A DNA stretch of 64,000 nucleotides, taken from positions 35,235-99,234 of the forward strand of contig JBGALT010000008.1 in the NCBI GenBank assembly GCA_044223665.1. Reading direction: 5' to 3'. How positions within the stretch are numbered: the stretch's first letter is position 1; each line of letters opens with the position of its first letter. Position numbers and translations under genes: made by a program. Origin of the DNA: JBBSAT01 sp044223665. GTDB lineage: Bacteria > Myxococcota_A > Polyangia > Polyangiales > Sandaracinaceae. Below the pieces are notes generated by a model that worked only from the letters and a program-made list of their open reading frames with translations, was not told the origin of the DNA and searched no databases. This document shows, piece by piece, positions 18,573 through 27,251 of this stretch.

Positions 18573-18785
18573 CGCTGACCCTCCAGAGCTCTACGCCGCG
18601 AACGCGGCGCCCCGACCCGCTGCGCTCGATCGACCTCGCCGGCCGACGCGCGCGCGCTCCATAGCATACGGCTCGTGCACCCGCTTCCGACGGGGGCGAG
18701 CGGGCGTTTCTTCACAGCCCTCTCGCTCCGTCCGCGCGCTTCGTTCTACGGCCGGCCCCGTCACCGCTTCCTCCTGGAGGGCGAG

Positions 18786-19290
18786 CACTCCTCGGCAAAG
18801 AGTGCTCGCCCCGGAGGACCCGTACGGGAGCGGGCTCCGCCCGCGGACGGAAGGGGCCGCAGCGGGCGAGCCGATCACTCCTCGGCAAAGAGTGCTCGCC
18901 CCGGAGGACCCGTACGGGAGCGGGCTCCGCCCGCGGACGGAAGGGGCCGCAGCGGGCGAGCCGATCACTCCTCGGCAAAGAGTGCTCGCCCCGGAGGACC
19001 CGTACGGGAGCGGGCTCCGCCCGCGGACGGAAGGGGCCGCAGCGCAGGCGAGCCGATCACTCCTCAAAGAGTGCTCGCCCCGGAGGACCCGTACGGGAGC
19101 GGGCTCGGCCCGCGGACGGAGGGGCCGCAGCGGGCGAGCCGATCACTCGGCCAGAGTGCTCGCCCCGGAGGGACCCCGACGGGGCGGGCTCGGCCCTCGG
19201 CAAAGAGTGCGCCCCGGAGGGGACCCGTACGGGAGCGGGCTCGGCCCGCGGACGGAAGGGGCCGCAGCGGGCGAGCCGATCACTCCTCGC
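18786..19290. repeat. 90-bp tandem repeat array, about six units, last ones decayed
   Basis: Units at 18786-18875, 18876-18965 and 18966-19055 are nearly identical; two or three further copies to 19290 carry small deletions and substitutions. Each junction holds an inverted repeat: GGGCGAG and CTCGCCC enclose an inner CACTC/GAGTG pair. Inside the unit are CCCGTACGGG and GCGGGC-TCC-GCCCGC. The unit length is a multiple of three, so long frames stay open on both strands, but none looks like a protein. The array fills most of the 720-bp gap between two broken genes; 18573-18785 holds nothing I recognise. Confidence 0.9.
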
Positions 19291-19293
19291 GGA

Positions 19294-20355
19294 TCAGGTG
19301 AGCCGCGCCAGACGCGCCTCGACCTCCTCGGCGATCGCGAGCGACGCGGTCAGGCCGGGCGACTCGATTCCGGCGAGCACCACCAGCCCGGCGACCCCGT
19401 GCGCGGACGCATCCAAGACCGCGAAGTCCCTGGCCGACTCGCCGGGCCCCGAGATCCGCGGGCGCACCCCGACCGCGAGCGGATAGAGCTCGTCCACGAC
19501 CACGGCGGGCCGGAAGATGCGGGCGATCGCCTCGGCAAAGCGCCTCGCCTTCTGCTCCGCGGGCTCCCCGGCCGGCAGATCGAAGCTGGCACTCTCGACC
19601 CACTCCGCGTCCGGGCCGGCGAACAAGAACCCCTCCACGTCGCGTGTGAGGTGAACACCGAGCCCGTCGGCCTCGGGCAGCGGATAGACGAGGGAGGCGA
19701 TCTCCTTGCGATGCCGCTGCTCGAGCGCCATCCAGGTGCCGCGGACAAAGCGCTGGCGAATGCCGAGCGCGTCGGGATCGAGCCCTGCCATCGCGGATGT
19801 CCTCTCTGAAGCGCGTCCCCTCGACGATCACCGCGATGTCGCTCGGCCCGCGATCCCGACGACCTCGGCTCCCCGGAGCGAGACGACGCCTCGCGCATCG
19901 CACTCGGCCTCGAGAGCGCACGAGGCTCTGCGTGCGGACGATCGCCGTCGCCACAGCGCGCGCTCGCCAGCTGGATCGCGCTCGGCCAGCTCGGCCGCGT
20001 CGACCAGACGCGCCTCGATCCCGCGGTCCCGCGCGCGCCCCGCGAGCTCGACGAGCCGCCCCTCGGCGGCCGGGCTGCCGACGATCCACGTGCCGAGCGG
20101 GTGGTAGGGGATGTCCTCCAGACGCGCACGCCGCGCGAGCAGCTCCCGCCCGCGGAGACAGAGCGTGGTTCGCAGCCAATCGTCCGGGTGGTGCAGGCCC
20201 GCGTGGACGACGCCGGAGCTGCGTGTGCTGTTCTCCGTGGCGTTGCGAGGATGCCGCTCGAGGAGCAGCACCTTCTTGCGCCGGGAAAGCCTCGCGGAAC
20301 ACGCGAGCCCCACGACCCCCGCTCCGACCACGATGGCGTCGAACCTCTGCTCCAT
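19294..20355 (-). pseudogene. Frameshifted FAD-dependent oxidoreductase (L-2-hydroxyglutarate oxidase-like)
   Basis: The N-terminal half from 20355 has the FAD-binding motif VVGAGVVGLACSARLS and NSTRSSGVVHAGLHHPDDW. The C-terminal half (19294-19791) has LVYPLPEADGLGVHLTRD and GIESPGLTASLAIAEEVEARL, both typical of the LhgO/DAO group. Between them the frame is broken: TQSLV is encoded one frame away from the flanking ALW and ALEAECDARG, then the original frame stops at 19830 and the stretch DIAVIVEGTRF lies in another frame before AGLDPDALG resumes. At least three shifts are needed to rebuild the protein, so it is most likely a decaying gene. TACCTT sits 6 nt before the ATG. Confidence 0.75.
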
Positions 20356-20361
20356 CCGTGG

Positions 20362-20367
20362 AAGGTA
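20362..20367 (-). promoter_or_regulatory. Leaderless-type -10 element of the FAD oxidoreductase remnant
   Basis: Minus strand TACCTT, six bases, then the ATG at 20355. The promoter looks preserved even though the coding region is broken. Confidence 0.4.
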
Positions 20368-20503
20368 CAGGCTTGGCTCCCAGACCGTGCGTCGCGAGGA
20401 GCCACCGTGCGGACGCTCTCGCGGCCCTTCCGCGGGGCCGCCGGCCTCTGCGTTTGCTCAGCGCGGCGCCCGCGCGGGTGAGTAACCGCCCCTCGAGGTG
20501 TGC

Positions 20504-20734
20504 ATGGATCCGCAAGCACGGGTGTGGGCTCAGCTGAAGGACGTCCTCGATCCGGAGACGGGAGTGAACATGGTCGACCTCGGCGTCGTTCGCCGGGTCG
20601 AGGCCGCCGCCGAGCGCGTGCGCAACGCGCTCGATCGGAGCCACCCCCTGGCCAAGCACTTCCAGAGCGAGGCCGAGGCCGCCGGCCGCGACGCCCTCCC
20701 CGGCTGGGAGATCACGGTCGAGCTGGCCGCCTGA
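20504..20734 (+). CDS. Short MIP18/DUF59-like protein
   Basis: 76 residues. VLDPETGVNMVDLGVVRRVE is the signature of the MIP18 (DUF59) family, which acts in Fe-S cluster assembly or as a small domain in larger enzymes. The usual second half with its Cys is replaced here by an unrelated helical tail ending WEITVELAA, and the whole is shorter than the ~100-residue norm. The ATG at 20504 is chosen because GAGGTG lies just upstream; a GTG two codons earlier overlaps that site. Confidence 0.55.
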   Translation: MDPQARVWAQLKDVLDPETGVNMVDLGVVRRVEAAAERVRNALDRSHPLAKHFQSEAEAAGRDALPGWEITVELAA

Positions 20735-20770
20735 TTCCGTGGGCTCGGGTCCCGTCGCCCGGCCCCCGCG

Positions 20771-21547
20771 TCACGCGTAGGCGCGGACGGCGAAGTAGAT
20801 CGCCATCGACCACGCGAAGACGACGACCCCCGTGCGCACGCGCTCGGCCGACACGCGCCGCGCCAGCGAGGCGCCGCCGTAGCCTCCGACGACGCCCCCG
20901 ATCGCCACGGCGGCGGCCGGGAGGAACTGCACCTCGCGCGCGGCGAGGAAGAGCACGAGGGCGACCCCGTTCAGGATCGCGCCGAGCACGTTCTTCAGTC
21001 CGTTCATCGCGTGCATGTCGGAGAGGCCGACGAGCGAGAACGTCGCGAGCATGAGGATGCCCATGCCGCCGCCGAAGTAGCCGCCGTAGGTCGCGATCAC
21101 GATCTGCACGAGCGCCGCCGTGATCACGCGCGGCATCGGCAGCGGGCCCGTCACCGCCGGCGCCTCGGCGCGCAGACGCTTCTGCAGGCGCGGCCCGAAC
21201 GTGAACAGGGCGGCTGCCGCTGCAATCAAGAACGGAACGAGGCGCGCGAAGGTGGCATCGCTCGTCCCGAGCAGGAGCAACGCGCCCGCGAGCCCGCCGA
21301 CGAGGCTCGCGAGCGAGAGCGCGACGACGAGGCGGCGATCCTTCGGCAGCTCGCGCCGGTACGCGTACGCGCTCGCCGTGCTCGCCGGCCAGAGACCGAC
21401 CGTCGTCGTGGCGTTGGCAGACACCGGGGTCACCCCCGCGAGCACGAGCGTCGGAAAGACGATGAAGCTGCCACCGCCCGCGACGGAGTTGAGCGCCCCG
21501 CCGACCATGCCGGCGAGCACGAGGGAACCGAGCGCGAGAGCGTCCAT
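20771..21547 (-). CDS. TauE/SafE-family permease
   Basis: 258 residues with about eight hydrophobic segments. The N-terminal GGALNSVAGGGSFIVFP and the repeat-two YGGYFGGGMGILML are the hallmarks of the TauE/SafE sulfite-exporter family, which moves organosulfonates, sulfite or related anions across the inner membrane. Both halves of the internal duplication are present and full length. Neighbours give no sulfur context, so the substrate is unknown. Convergent with the MIP18-like gene. Confidence 0.85.
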   Translation of the reverse strand: MDALALGSLVLAGMVGGALNSVAGGGSFIVFPTLVLAGVTPVSANATTTVGLWPASTASAYAYRRELPKDRRLVVALSLASLVGGLAGALLLLGTSDATFARLVPFLIAAAAALFTFGPRLQKRLRAEAPAVTGPLPMPRVITAALVQIVIATYGGYFGGGMGILMLATFSLVGLSDMHAMNGLKNVLGAILNGVALVLFLAAREVQFLPAAAVAIGGVVGGYGGASLARRVSAERVRTGVVVFAWSMAIYFAVRAYA

Positions 21548-21613
21548 CGGCGGCGCCGCAGACTAGTACCGCGGGAGCTCGGGGGCGATCGCGGCACGCG
21601 TGGGCGCATGGCG

Positions 21614-21619
21614 TATCGT
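21614..21619 (+). promoter_or_regulatory. Leaderless-type -10 element of the glutamine cyclotransferase gene
   Basis: TATCGT, six bases, then GTG at 21626. It argues that the upstream ATG at 21608 is not the start. Confidence 0.5.
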
Positions 21620-21625
21620 CGGCCG

Positions 21626-22384
21626 GTGCGCCTCGCCGGATCGCTCGCCGTCGTGCTGCTCGCCGGCTGCCACGCGGCACGACCTCCTTCGGCCCCGGTG
21701 CAGCGCGGGCGCGTCGTCGCGACGTACCCGCAGTCGCCGGAAGCGTTCGTCGAGGGGCTCGAGATCCACGACGGCCTGCTCTACGAGAGCACGGGGCTGC
21801 GTGGGCGCAGCACGCTCCGCATCGTCTCGCTCGAGAGCGGCATCTTGCGCGTGCTGCACCCGCTTCCGGACGACCTCTACGCCGAGGGCCTCACCATCTT
21901 CCGAGGTCGCGTCTACCAGATGACCTACCAGGCCCATCGCTGCTTCACCTACGAGCCGCGCACGCTCGCGCCGATCGGTGAGCAGACCTACGACGGCGAG
22001 GCCTGGGGCCTCGCGCACGACGAGGAATCGCTCGTCCTGAGCGACGGGACGAGCGTGCTGCGCTTCCTCGATCCCGAGACGCTCGCCGTGGTGCGCACGC
22101 TCGAGGTGCGGGACGGCGAGACGCCCATCGTGCGCCTCAACGAGCTCGAGTGGGTCGAGGGCGAGATCTGGGCGAACGTGTGGATGACCGATCGCATCGC
22201 GCGCATCGATCCCGCGAGCGGGCGCGTGCTCGGCTGGATCGACCTCGCGTTCTTGCGCGAGAGCCTCGGTCTCACCGAAGAGCAGGCCGTGCTGAACGGC
22301 ATCGCCTACGACGCGGGCACGGGCCGGCTCTACGTGACCGGCAAGCTCTGGCCGGAGCTCTACGAGCTCGCGCTGCCGCCCTGA
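21626..22384 (+). CDS. Glutaminyl-peptide cyclotransferase (glutamine cyclotransferase family), lipoprotein
   Basis: 252 residues from the GTG at 21626; a signal peptide with lipobox LLAGC follows at once. The body is a five-bladed-propeller-type enzyme: FVEGLEIHDGLLYESTGLRG, YQMTYQAHRCFTYE, GEAWGLAHDEESLVLSDGTS and RLNELEWVEGEIWANVWMTD all match the plant/bacterial-type glutamine cyclotransferase, which turns an N-terminal Gln of peptides into pyroglutamate. Location would be the periplasm or outer membrane. The in-frame ATG at 21608 lies inside or before the promoter-like hexamer and would add MAYRRP. Its 3' end overlaps the convergent zinc-ribbon gene by 25 bp. Confidence 0.85.
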   Translation: MRLAGSLAVVLLAGCHAARPPSAPVQRGRVVATYPQSPEAFVEGLEIHDGLLYESTGLRGRSTLRIVSLESGILRVLHPLPDDLYAEGLTIFRGRVYQMTYQAHRCFTYEPRTLAPIGEQTYDGEAWGLAHDEESLVLSDGTSVLRFLDPETLAVVRTLEVRDGETPIVRLNELEWVEGEIWANVWMTDRIARIDPASGRVLGWIDLAFLRESLGLTEEQAVLNGIAYDAGTGRLYVTGKLWPELYELALPP

Positions 22385-22701
22385 CCCGGGCGATCATGGC
22401 CGCGCGGCGGGCCGGCATCGCGGTTGTCGGGAGGCAGTGGCTGCGGCGTCGGGGGCGGCCCCGGGTCGTAGCTCGGCGCGCCGTATTGCGGCGTCATGCG
22501 CACCGGCTCGTCGGCCGAGTCGTCGTCGTCCTGCGCCAGCGCGGTCCCGTGCACGTCGCAGCCCGAGAGCGCGAGCGCGACGCCCGCCGTGGCGATCACC
22601 GCGAGCGTCCGAGAGCGCCGCGTCGTGCCGCAGAACGGGCACGCGCCCTCGATCGCGCGCACGTGCCGACCACACCCCGCACACGGTCCGAGCTTCGCCA
22701 T
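22360..22701 (-). CDS. Small zinc-ribbon membrane protein
   Basis: 113 residues. An N-terminal CAGCGRHVRAIEGACPFCG zinc ribbon is followed by a hydrophobic segment (LAVIATAGVALALSGC) and a Pro/Asp-rich tail. It is therefore probably a cytoplasmic zinc ribbon tethered to the inner membrane, with the tail outside. Family unknown. A -10-like TACGCT stands 7 nt before the ATG. The last 25 bp overlap the cyclotransferase gene tail to tail. Confidence 0.6.
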   Translation of the reverse strand: MAKLGPCAGCGRHVRAIEGACPFCGTTRRSRTLAVIATAGVALALSGCDVHGTALAQDDDDSADEPVRMTPQYGAPSYDPGPPPTPQPLPPDNRDAGPPRGHDRPGQGGSASS

Positions 22702-22708
22702 GCCGGCC

Positions 22709-22714
22709 AGCGTA
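22709..22714 (-). promoter_or_regulatory. Leaderless-type -10 element of the small zinc-ribbon gene
   Basis: Minus strand TACGCT, seven bases, ATG at 22701. Confidence 0.45.
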
Positions 22715-22840
22715 GCCGACGGGCGCCGTGGGCTCTACGCGACGACCCATCCCGCCGCCCGAGCGTCGGGGTCGCTCAAGCGCCCCTTGCGATCGGCCGA
22801 TGAGAAGAGAGTCGAACCCGCCCACGACCCGACCCCACCC

Positions 22841-23401
22841 ATGCCCGCCGCGATCCGCATCAAGGGCTCGGCCTTCCTGCAGCTGCTCCACTCCTACGGA
22901 GAAGCTCACGGCGCACCGTTCCGCGCGTCGGTGATCGCCCGCGTCCGGGGCCCGGGGGGAGACGCGCTGAGGCAGAACGCGATCCTCGCGTCCGCCATGT
23001 TCCCCATCGACTGGTACGTGTCGATGCTGCGCGCATCCGCCGACCTCTCGGGGGGTGGGCTCTCGTTCACGCGCGAGATGGGTCACCGCTCGGCGACGCG
23101 CGACCTCGGCACCATCAATCGCTTCGTGTTCCGCGTGCTCTCGGTCGACACGATCGTCCATCACATCCCGCGCATCATCTCGCTCTACTACGACGGCGGC
23201 CGAGGCGAGCTCCTGTCGCACGAGGACGGTCGGATGCGCGCGCAGTTTCGAGACTTCGTCGGGTTCGACGAGCACGCGTGGCACGACTTCGCCGGCGGAT
23301 GCGAAGCGATGGTCGAGGCCACCGGCGTCGCGTCGGTTCGCAGTCGCTTCGTGCGCGGCGGGGTCGCCGATCGCGCGGAGCTCGAGATCACCTATCGCTG
23401 A
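22841..23401 (+). CDS. Hypothetical protein, possibly of the myxobacterial DUF2378/TIGR02265 group
   Basis: 186 residues, cytoplasmic, mixed alpha/beta, with no signal or membrane segment. The central FPIDWYVSMLRASADLSG and the general length and layout recall the large paralogous family seen mainly in myxobacteria (DUF2378/TIGR02265), whose function is unknown. That link is a weak pattern match. The ATG at 22841 is the first Met after an open upstream stretch that looks non-coding. Confidence 0.5.
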   Translation: MPAAIRIKGSAFLQLLHSYGEAHGAPFRASVIARVRGPGGDALRQNAILASAMFPIDWYVSMLRASADLSGGGLSFTREMGHRSATRDLGTINRFVFRVLSVDTIVHHIPRIISLYYDGGRGELLSHEDGRMRAQFRDFVGFDEHAWHDFAGGCEAMVEATGVASVRSRFVRGGVADRAELEITYR

Positions 23402-23582
23402 CGGGTCAGGCCCACGCGGCCAGGGCCGACGGTGCACGAGACCCGCGCTCTGCCCGCGGAAGCCGGCCCCCGACCTCGTCGGGAACACGGGGCCCCCCGC
23501 GCTTGTCCCTGCGGAAGGCCCCGTCTAAGGTCCCGCGGCTCTCGCGTGTCCTTCGCCGGGGGCCCCTTTCCCGAAGAGGACC

Positions 23583-26500
23583 ATGACGTCTCGTTCCCGT
23601 GCCGGCTCGGCGCTCGCTCTCGTCGTGCTCGCGCTCTCCATCACCTCCGCCGGCGACGCCCAGGTCGGCGCCCGGCCCTACGAGGCCCAGGCCGCCGAGC
23701 TCGCCAGTGCCGCGCACCGCGCGGGCCGCTCGGCGCGCGCCATCCTGCCGATCCTCGAGCTCTACCGGCAGTGGAACGACGTGCAGCCGACCGTGACGCT
23801 CGCCGCGCTCGACCGGCTCGCGGCCGACCGCACGCTCTCGGTGCCGGTGCGGCAGTACGCGGCGCAGCTCGCGGCCCGCGGCCGCCTGCGCGCGGGCGAC
23901 CCGGATGCCTCTTCCCGGGCGTTCGACGCGCTCGGCTACGTCCGCACGTGGCGCGTGGTCGGCCCCTTCGACAACGAAGGCAAGGCGGGCTTCGCGCGTC
24001 AGGACGAGCCCGAGCAGCTCGCGATGAGCGCGGTCGACGAGGGCGCGCGCTTCGAGGGGCGCGAGCGCCCGGTCGGCTGGCGCGACTACCCGGACGTCGG
24101 CCACTTCGGCTACGTGTCGTTCGACGCGGTCTTCCGTCCCGACACGAACGTCTGCGCCTACGCCGAGACGTGGGTCACCTCGCCGCGCGCACAGCCGCTC
24201 TCGCTCTTCCTCGGTGGCGGTGGTGCCGTGGCCGCGTGGTGGAACGGGCAAGAGGTGCTGCGCGACGCCGCCTATCGCCAGCCGGATCCCGATCGCAGCG
24301 CGGTGATGGTCGCCGCGCAGCAGGGCCCGAACCGCCTGCTCGTGAAGGCCTGCGTCGCGTCGAGCACGTGGGGCTTCTACGCGCGCCTCGGCGACGCGAC
24401 CGGCGCGCCCGCCACCGGGCTCACCTACGCACGCACGGGCGACGCGAGCGCCGTGCACGCATCGACCGCGCATCTTCCTGCCGCGCCGCAGGCGCCCCTC
24501 GCCGCGCTCGAGGCTGCGGCGGCCGGCGATCACCCGAGCGCGCAGGCCCTCGAGGATCTGGCTCGGCTGCTCGCGTACACGGGCGGCGACGATCCCGCCG
24601 AGCAGCGCGCCAAGCAGCTCGCCGAGCGCGCCGCCACCGCGCAGCCCACGGCCGAGCGCTGGGTGCTCGCCGCGACGCTCGCGACCGCGCGGGGCGATGC
24701 ATCCCGCTTCGTCGATCGCGCCGTGGCCCTCGCGCCGAACGATCCCGCGGTGCTCCTCGCGCGCGCACGCCTCGTCGTGGGCGGCCCGAGCCCCGAGGAC
24801 GCGCTCGCGATCCTCGATCGCATCCCCGAGGGCTCGACCGAGTGGCTCGACGCCGCCGAGATGCGGGCCGACCTGCTCGAGGATCTCGGCCTCGCGTACG
24901 CCTCGCGCGCGGTGCTCGAAGATGCCGCCTCGCACGCGCCGGGCGCCCCGCGCTGGATGACGCTCCGCGTGCACGCCGCCGAGGCGGTCGGCGCGCGCGA
25001 CGAGTCGATCGCGCTCGCCGAGCAAGCGCTCGCCGCCCGCTACGACGATCAGTCGATGCGCGAGATCCTCGTCAGCGACGCCATCACGCGCGGCGAGACC
25101 GATCGGGCGCTCGCGCTCGTCGACGACTACCGCGCGCTCGGCAACGACCACACCGGCTACTTCGGGCACGTCGCGACGTTCTACGACGCGCTCGGGCAGC
25201 CCGACGAGTCGATGGGCATGTACCGCCTCGCGCTCGACCTCGCGCCCGAGGACGCCTCGACGCACGTCTCCTACGCGCACGCGCTGCTCCGGAACGGGCA
25301 GTCGGCCGCGGCGATCGACGAGCTGCGCACCGCGCTGGCGCTCCGCCCGCAGGACGCCGAGACGCGCGAGCTGCTCGAGAGCATCCAGCCGGAGGAGCGC
25401 GCCGACGAGGCCTACGCGGTCGGCGAAGAAGAGCTGCTCGCGCGCCGCACCGAGGACGCCTCGTACCCGACGCGCATCCTCGAGGACCTCACGGTCAACA
25501 CCGTCTACGACAACGGCCTCGGCTCGAGCTTCCACCAGCTCGCCGCCCAGATCCTCACCGACCAGGGCGCGCGCGACTGGCGCACCTATCCGATCCAGTT
25601 CGACCCCGACGTGCAGCGCGTCTCGGTGCGCCTGGCGCGCGTCACGCGCGACGGCCGGCACCTCGAGGCTGCCGACTCCTTCGAGCAGCAGCTCGGCGAG
25701 CCCTGGTACCGCATCTACTACGACACGCGCGCGCTCGTCGTCGTGTTCCCCGATCTCGAGCCGGGCGACATGGTCGAGATCCGCTACCGCGTCGACGACG
25801 TCGCCGAGCGCAACCTCTTCGACGACTACTACGGCGACCTGCACTACCTCGGCGGCCACACGCCGATCGCGCGCCTCGACTACGTGCTGCTCACGCCGAC
25901 GGCGCGGCGCTTCTACTTCAACCAGCCCGCGCTCGCCTCGCTCGTGCACGACACGAGCACCGAGGGCGCGCGCCGCGTCGACCACTTCCACGCCGAGGAC
26001 CTCGCGCCCATCCGCGACGAGGACAGCATGCCCGGCCAGACCGAGGTCATTCCTTATCTCCACGTGTCCACCTTCGAGACGTGGGACGAGGTCGGCCGCT
26101 GGTGGTGGGGCCTCGTGCACGACCAGCTCTACGCCGACGAGCACCTCCGAGAGGTCGTGCACCAGCTGACCGACGGCGTGACCGACCTGCGCGAGCGCGT
26201 GACGCGCATCTACCGCTGGGTGATGGACAACACGCGCTACGTGGGCCTCGAGTTCGGCATTCACGGCTTCCTTCCGTATCGCGTGCCGCAGATCGTCCAG
26301 CGCGGCTTCGGCGACTGCAAGGACAAGGCCTCGCTCCTCTACACGATGCTCACCGCCGCCGGCATCGACGCGCGCCTCGTGCTCGTGCGCACGCGCCGCA
26401 ACGGCGCCATCGAGGGGACGCCCGCGTCGCTCGCGATCTTCGACCACGCGATCGCCTACGTGCCCGAGCTCGACCTGTTCCTCGACGGCACGGCCGAGTT

Positions 26501-27251
26501 CAGCGGCATCGGGGACTTCCCGCAGATGGACCAGGGCGTGACGGTTCTCGTCGTCGGGCCCGACGGCGCGGCGCTCCGTCGCTCGCCGCAGCTGCCCGCC
26601 GAGCACGACCGCCGCACGCGCACGCTCTCGGTCGAGCTCGCCGCCGACGGCACGGCCCACCTACGCGGCGAGGAAGAGGTGCGCGGGTCGGAGGCGCCCG
26701 GCTACCGCAGCAACTACCAGACGGAAGGCACGCGCCACGAGCGCTTCGAGCGCGCGATGCGCAGCATCTTCCCGGGCATCGAAGTGCGGAGCGAGAGCTT
26801 CGAGAACCTCGCGAACATGGAGGCGCCCGTGCGCTTCCGGTACGAGGCCACGGTGCCGAGCTTCGCGGTGCGCGATGCCGACGGCCTGCGCGTGCCGGGC
26901 TCGGTGCTCGACGAGCTCACGCGCCTCATCGCGCGCACCGACGCGCGCCACTTCACGCTCGATCTCGGCGGCCGCAGCAGCTACGTCGAGGACCGCACGC
27001 TGCGCGCACCGGCCGGCTACACGATCGGCGCCGTGCCCGAGGGCGGCGTCGTGGACTCGGAGTTCGGCCACTTCGCGATGACCGCGACCCAGAGCGGGAG
27101 CGAGGTCGTCGTGCACACCGAGCTCTCGCTGAGCGCCGACACGATCCCGGCTGCGCAATACGCCGCGTACCGCGCGTGGATCGGGAGAGCCGACACCTTG
27201 CTACGGAGCCGTGTGGTGATGGTTCAGCCGAGCACCGGAGGCGCGCGATGA
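23583..27251 (+). CDS. Large DUF3857/transglutaminase-like exported protein with helical repeats
   Basis: 1222 residues with a Sec signal peptide ending SAGDAQ. About 30-620 is a helical, TPR-like solenoid interrupted at ~115-280 by a beta-rich domain (TWRVVGPFDNEGK). A DUF3857 domain follows (SSFHQLAAQILTDQGARDWR), then a transglutaminase-like domain with a full triad: Cys912 (GDCKDK), His955 (FDHAIAY) and Asp968 (LDGTAEF). The last ~250 residues are a beta domain. Proteins of this type are usually periplasmic and uncharacterised; a peptide- or wall-remodelling role is possible. A GAAGAGGA Shine-Dalgarno precedes the ATG. The stop overlaps the next start (ATGA), so the two are translationally coupled. 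Confidence 0.85.
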   Translation: MTSRSRAGSALALVVLALSITSAGDAQVGARPYEAQAAELASAAHRAGRSARAILPILELYRQWNDVQPTVTLAALDRLAADRTLSVPVRQYAAQLAARGRLRAGDPDASSRAFDALGYVRTWRVVGPFDNEGKAGFARQDEPEQLAMSAVDEGARFEGRERPVGWRDYPDVGHFGYVSFDAVFRPDTNVCAYAETWVTSPRAQPLSLFLGGGGAVAAWWNGQEVLRDAAYRQPDPDRSAVMVAAQQGPNRLLVKACVASSTWGFYARLGDATGAPATGLTYARTGDASAVHASTAHLPAAPQAPLAALEAAAAGDHPSAQALEDLARLLAYTGGDDPAEQRAKQLAERAATAQPTAERWVLAATLATARGDASRFVDRAVALAPNDPAVLLARARLVVGGPSPEDALAILDRIPEGSTEWLDAAEMRADLLEDLGLAYASRAVLEDAASHAPGAPRWMTLRVHAAEAVGARDESIALAEQALAARYDDQSMREILVSDAITRGETDRALALVDDYRALGNDHTGYFGHVATFYDALGQPDESMGMYRLALDLAPEDASTHVSYAHALLRNGQSAAAIDELRTALALRPQDAETRELLESIQPEERADEAYAVGEEELLARRTEDASYPTRILEDLTVNTVYDNGLGSSFHQLAAQILTDQGARDWRTYPIQFDPDVQRVSVRLARVTRDGRHLEAADSFEQQLGEPWYRIYYDTRALVVVFPDLEPGDMVEIRYRVDDVAERNLFDDYYGDLHYLGGHTPIARLDYVLLTPTARRFYFNQPALASLVHDTSTEGARRVDHFHAEDLAPIRDEDSMPGQTEVIPYLHVSTFETWDEVGRWWWGLVHDQLYADEHLREVVHQLTDGVTDLRERVTRIYRWVMDNTRYVGLEFGIHGFLPYRVPQIVQRGFGDCKDKASLLYTMLTAAGIDARLVLVRTRRNGAIEGTPASLAIFDHAIAYVPELDLFLDGTAEFSGIGDFPQMDQGVTVLVVGPDGAALRRSPQLPAEHDRRTRTLSVELAADGTAHLRGEEEVRGSEAPGYRSNYQTEGTRHERFERAMRSIFPGIEVRSESFENLANMEAPVRFRYEATVPSFAVRDADGLRVPGSVLDELTRLIARTDARHFTLDLGGRSSYVEDRTLRAPAGYTIGAVPEGGVVDSEFGHFAMTATQSGSEVVVHTELSLSADTIPAAQYAAYRAWIGRADTLLRSRVVMVQPSTGGAR

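Noticed and set aside
18418..19809. Long plus-strand frame through the 90-bp repeats (30-residue repeat peptide), and similar minus-strand frames
   Set aside because: The unit is 90 bp, so any frame stays open. The frames overlap broken genes on the other strand, lack start signals, and several exist at once, so the repeat is treated as non-coding.
23406..26660. 1084-residue minus-strand frame opposite the DUF3857 gene
   Set aside because: Typical antisense shadow of a GC-rich gene; no motif, and the sense strand has an intact catalytic triad.
23432..27247. Open frame running in front of the second DUF3857 gene, parallel to the first
   Set aside because: It is Arg/Ala-rich, has no signal or motif, and overlaps the well-supported 23583-27251 gene in another frame. 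Only the part from 27248 on is real.
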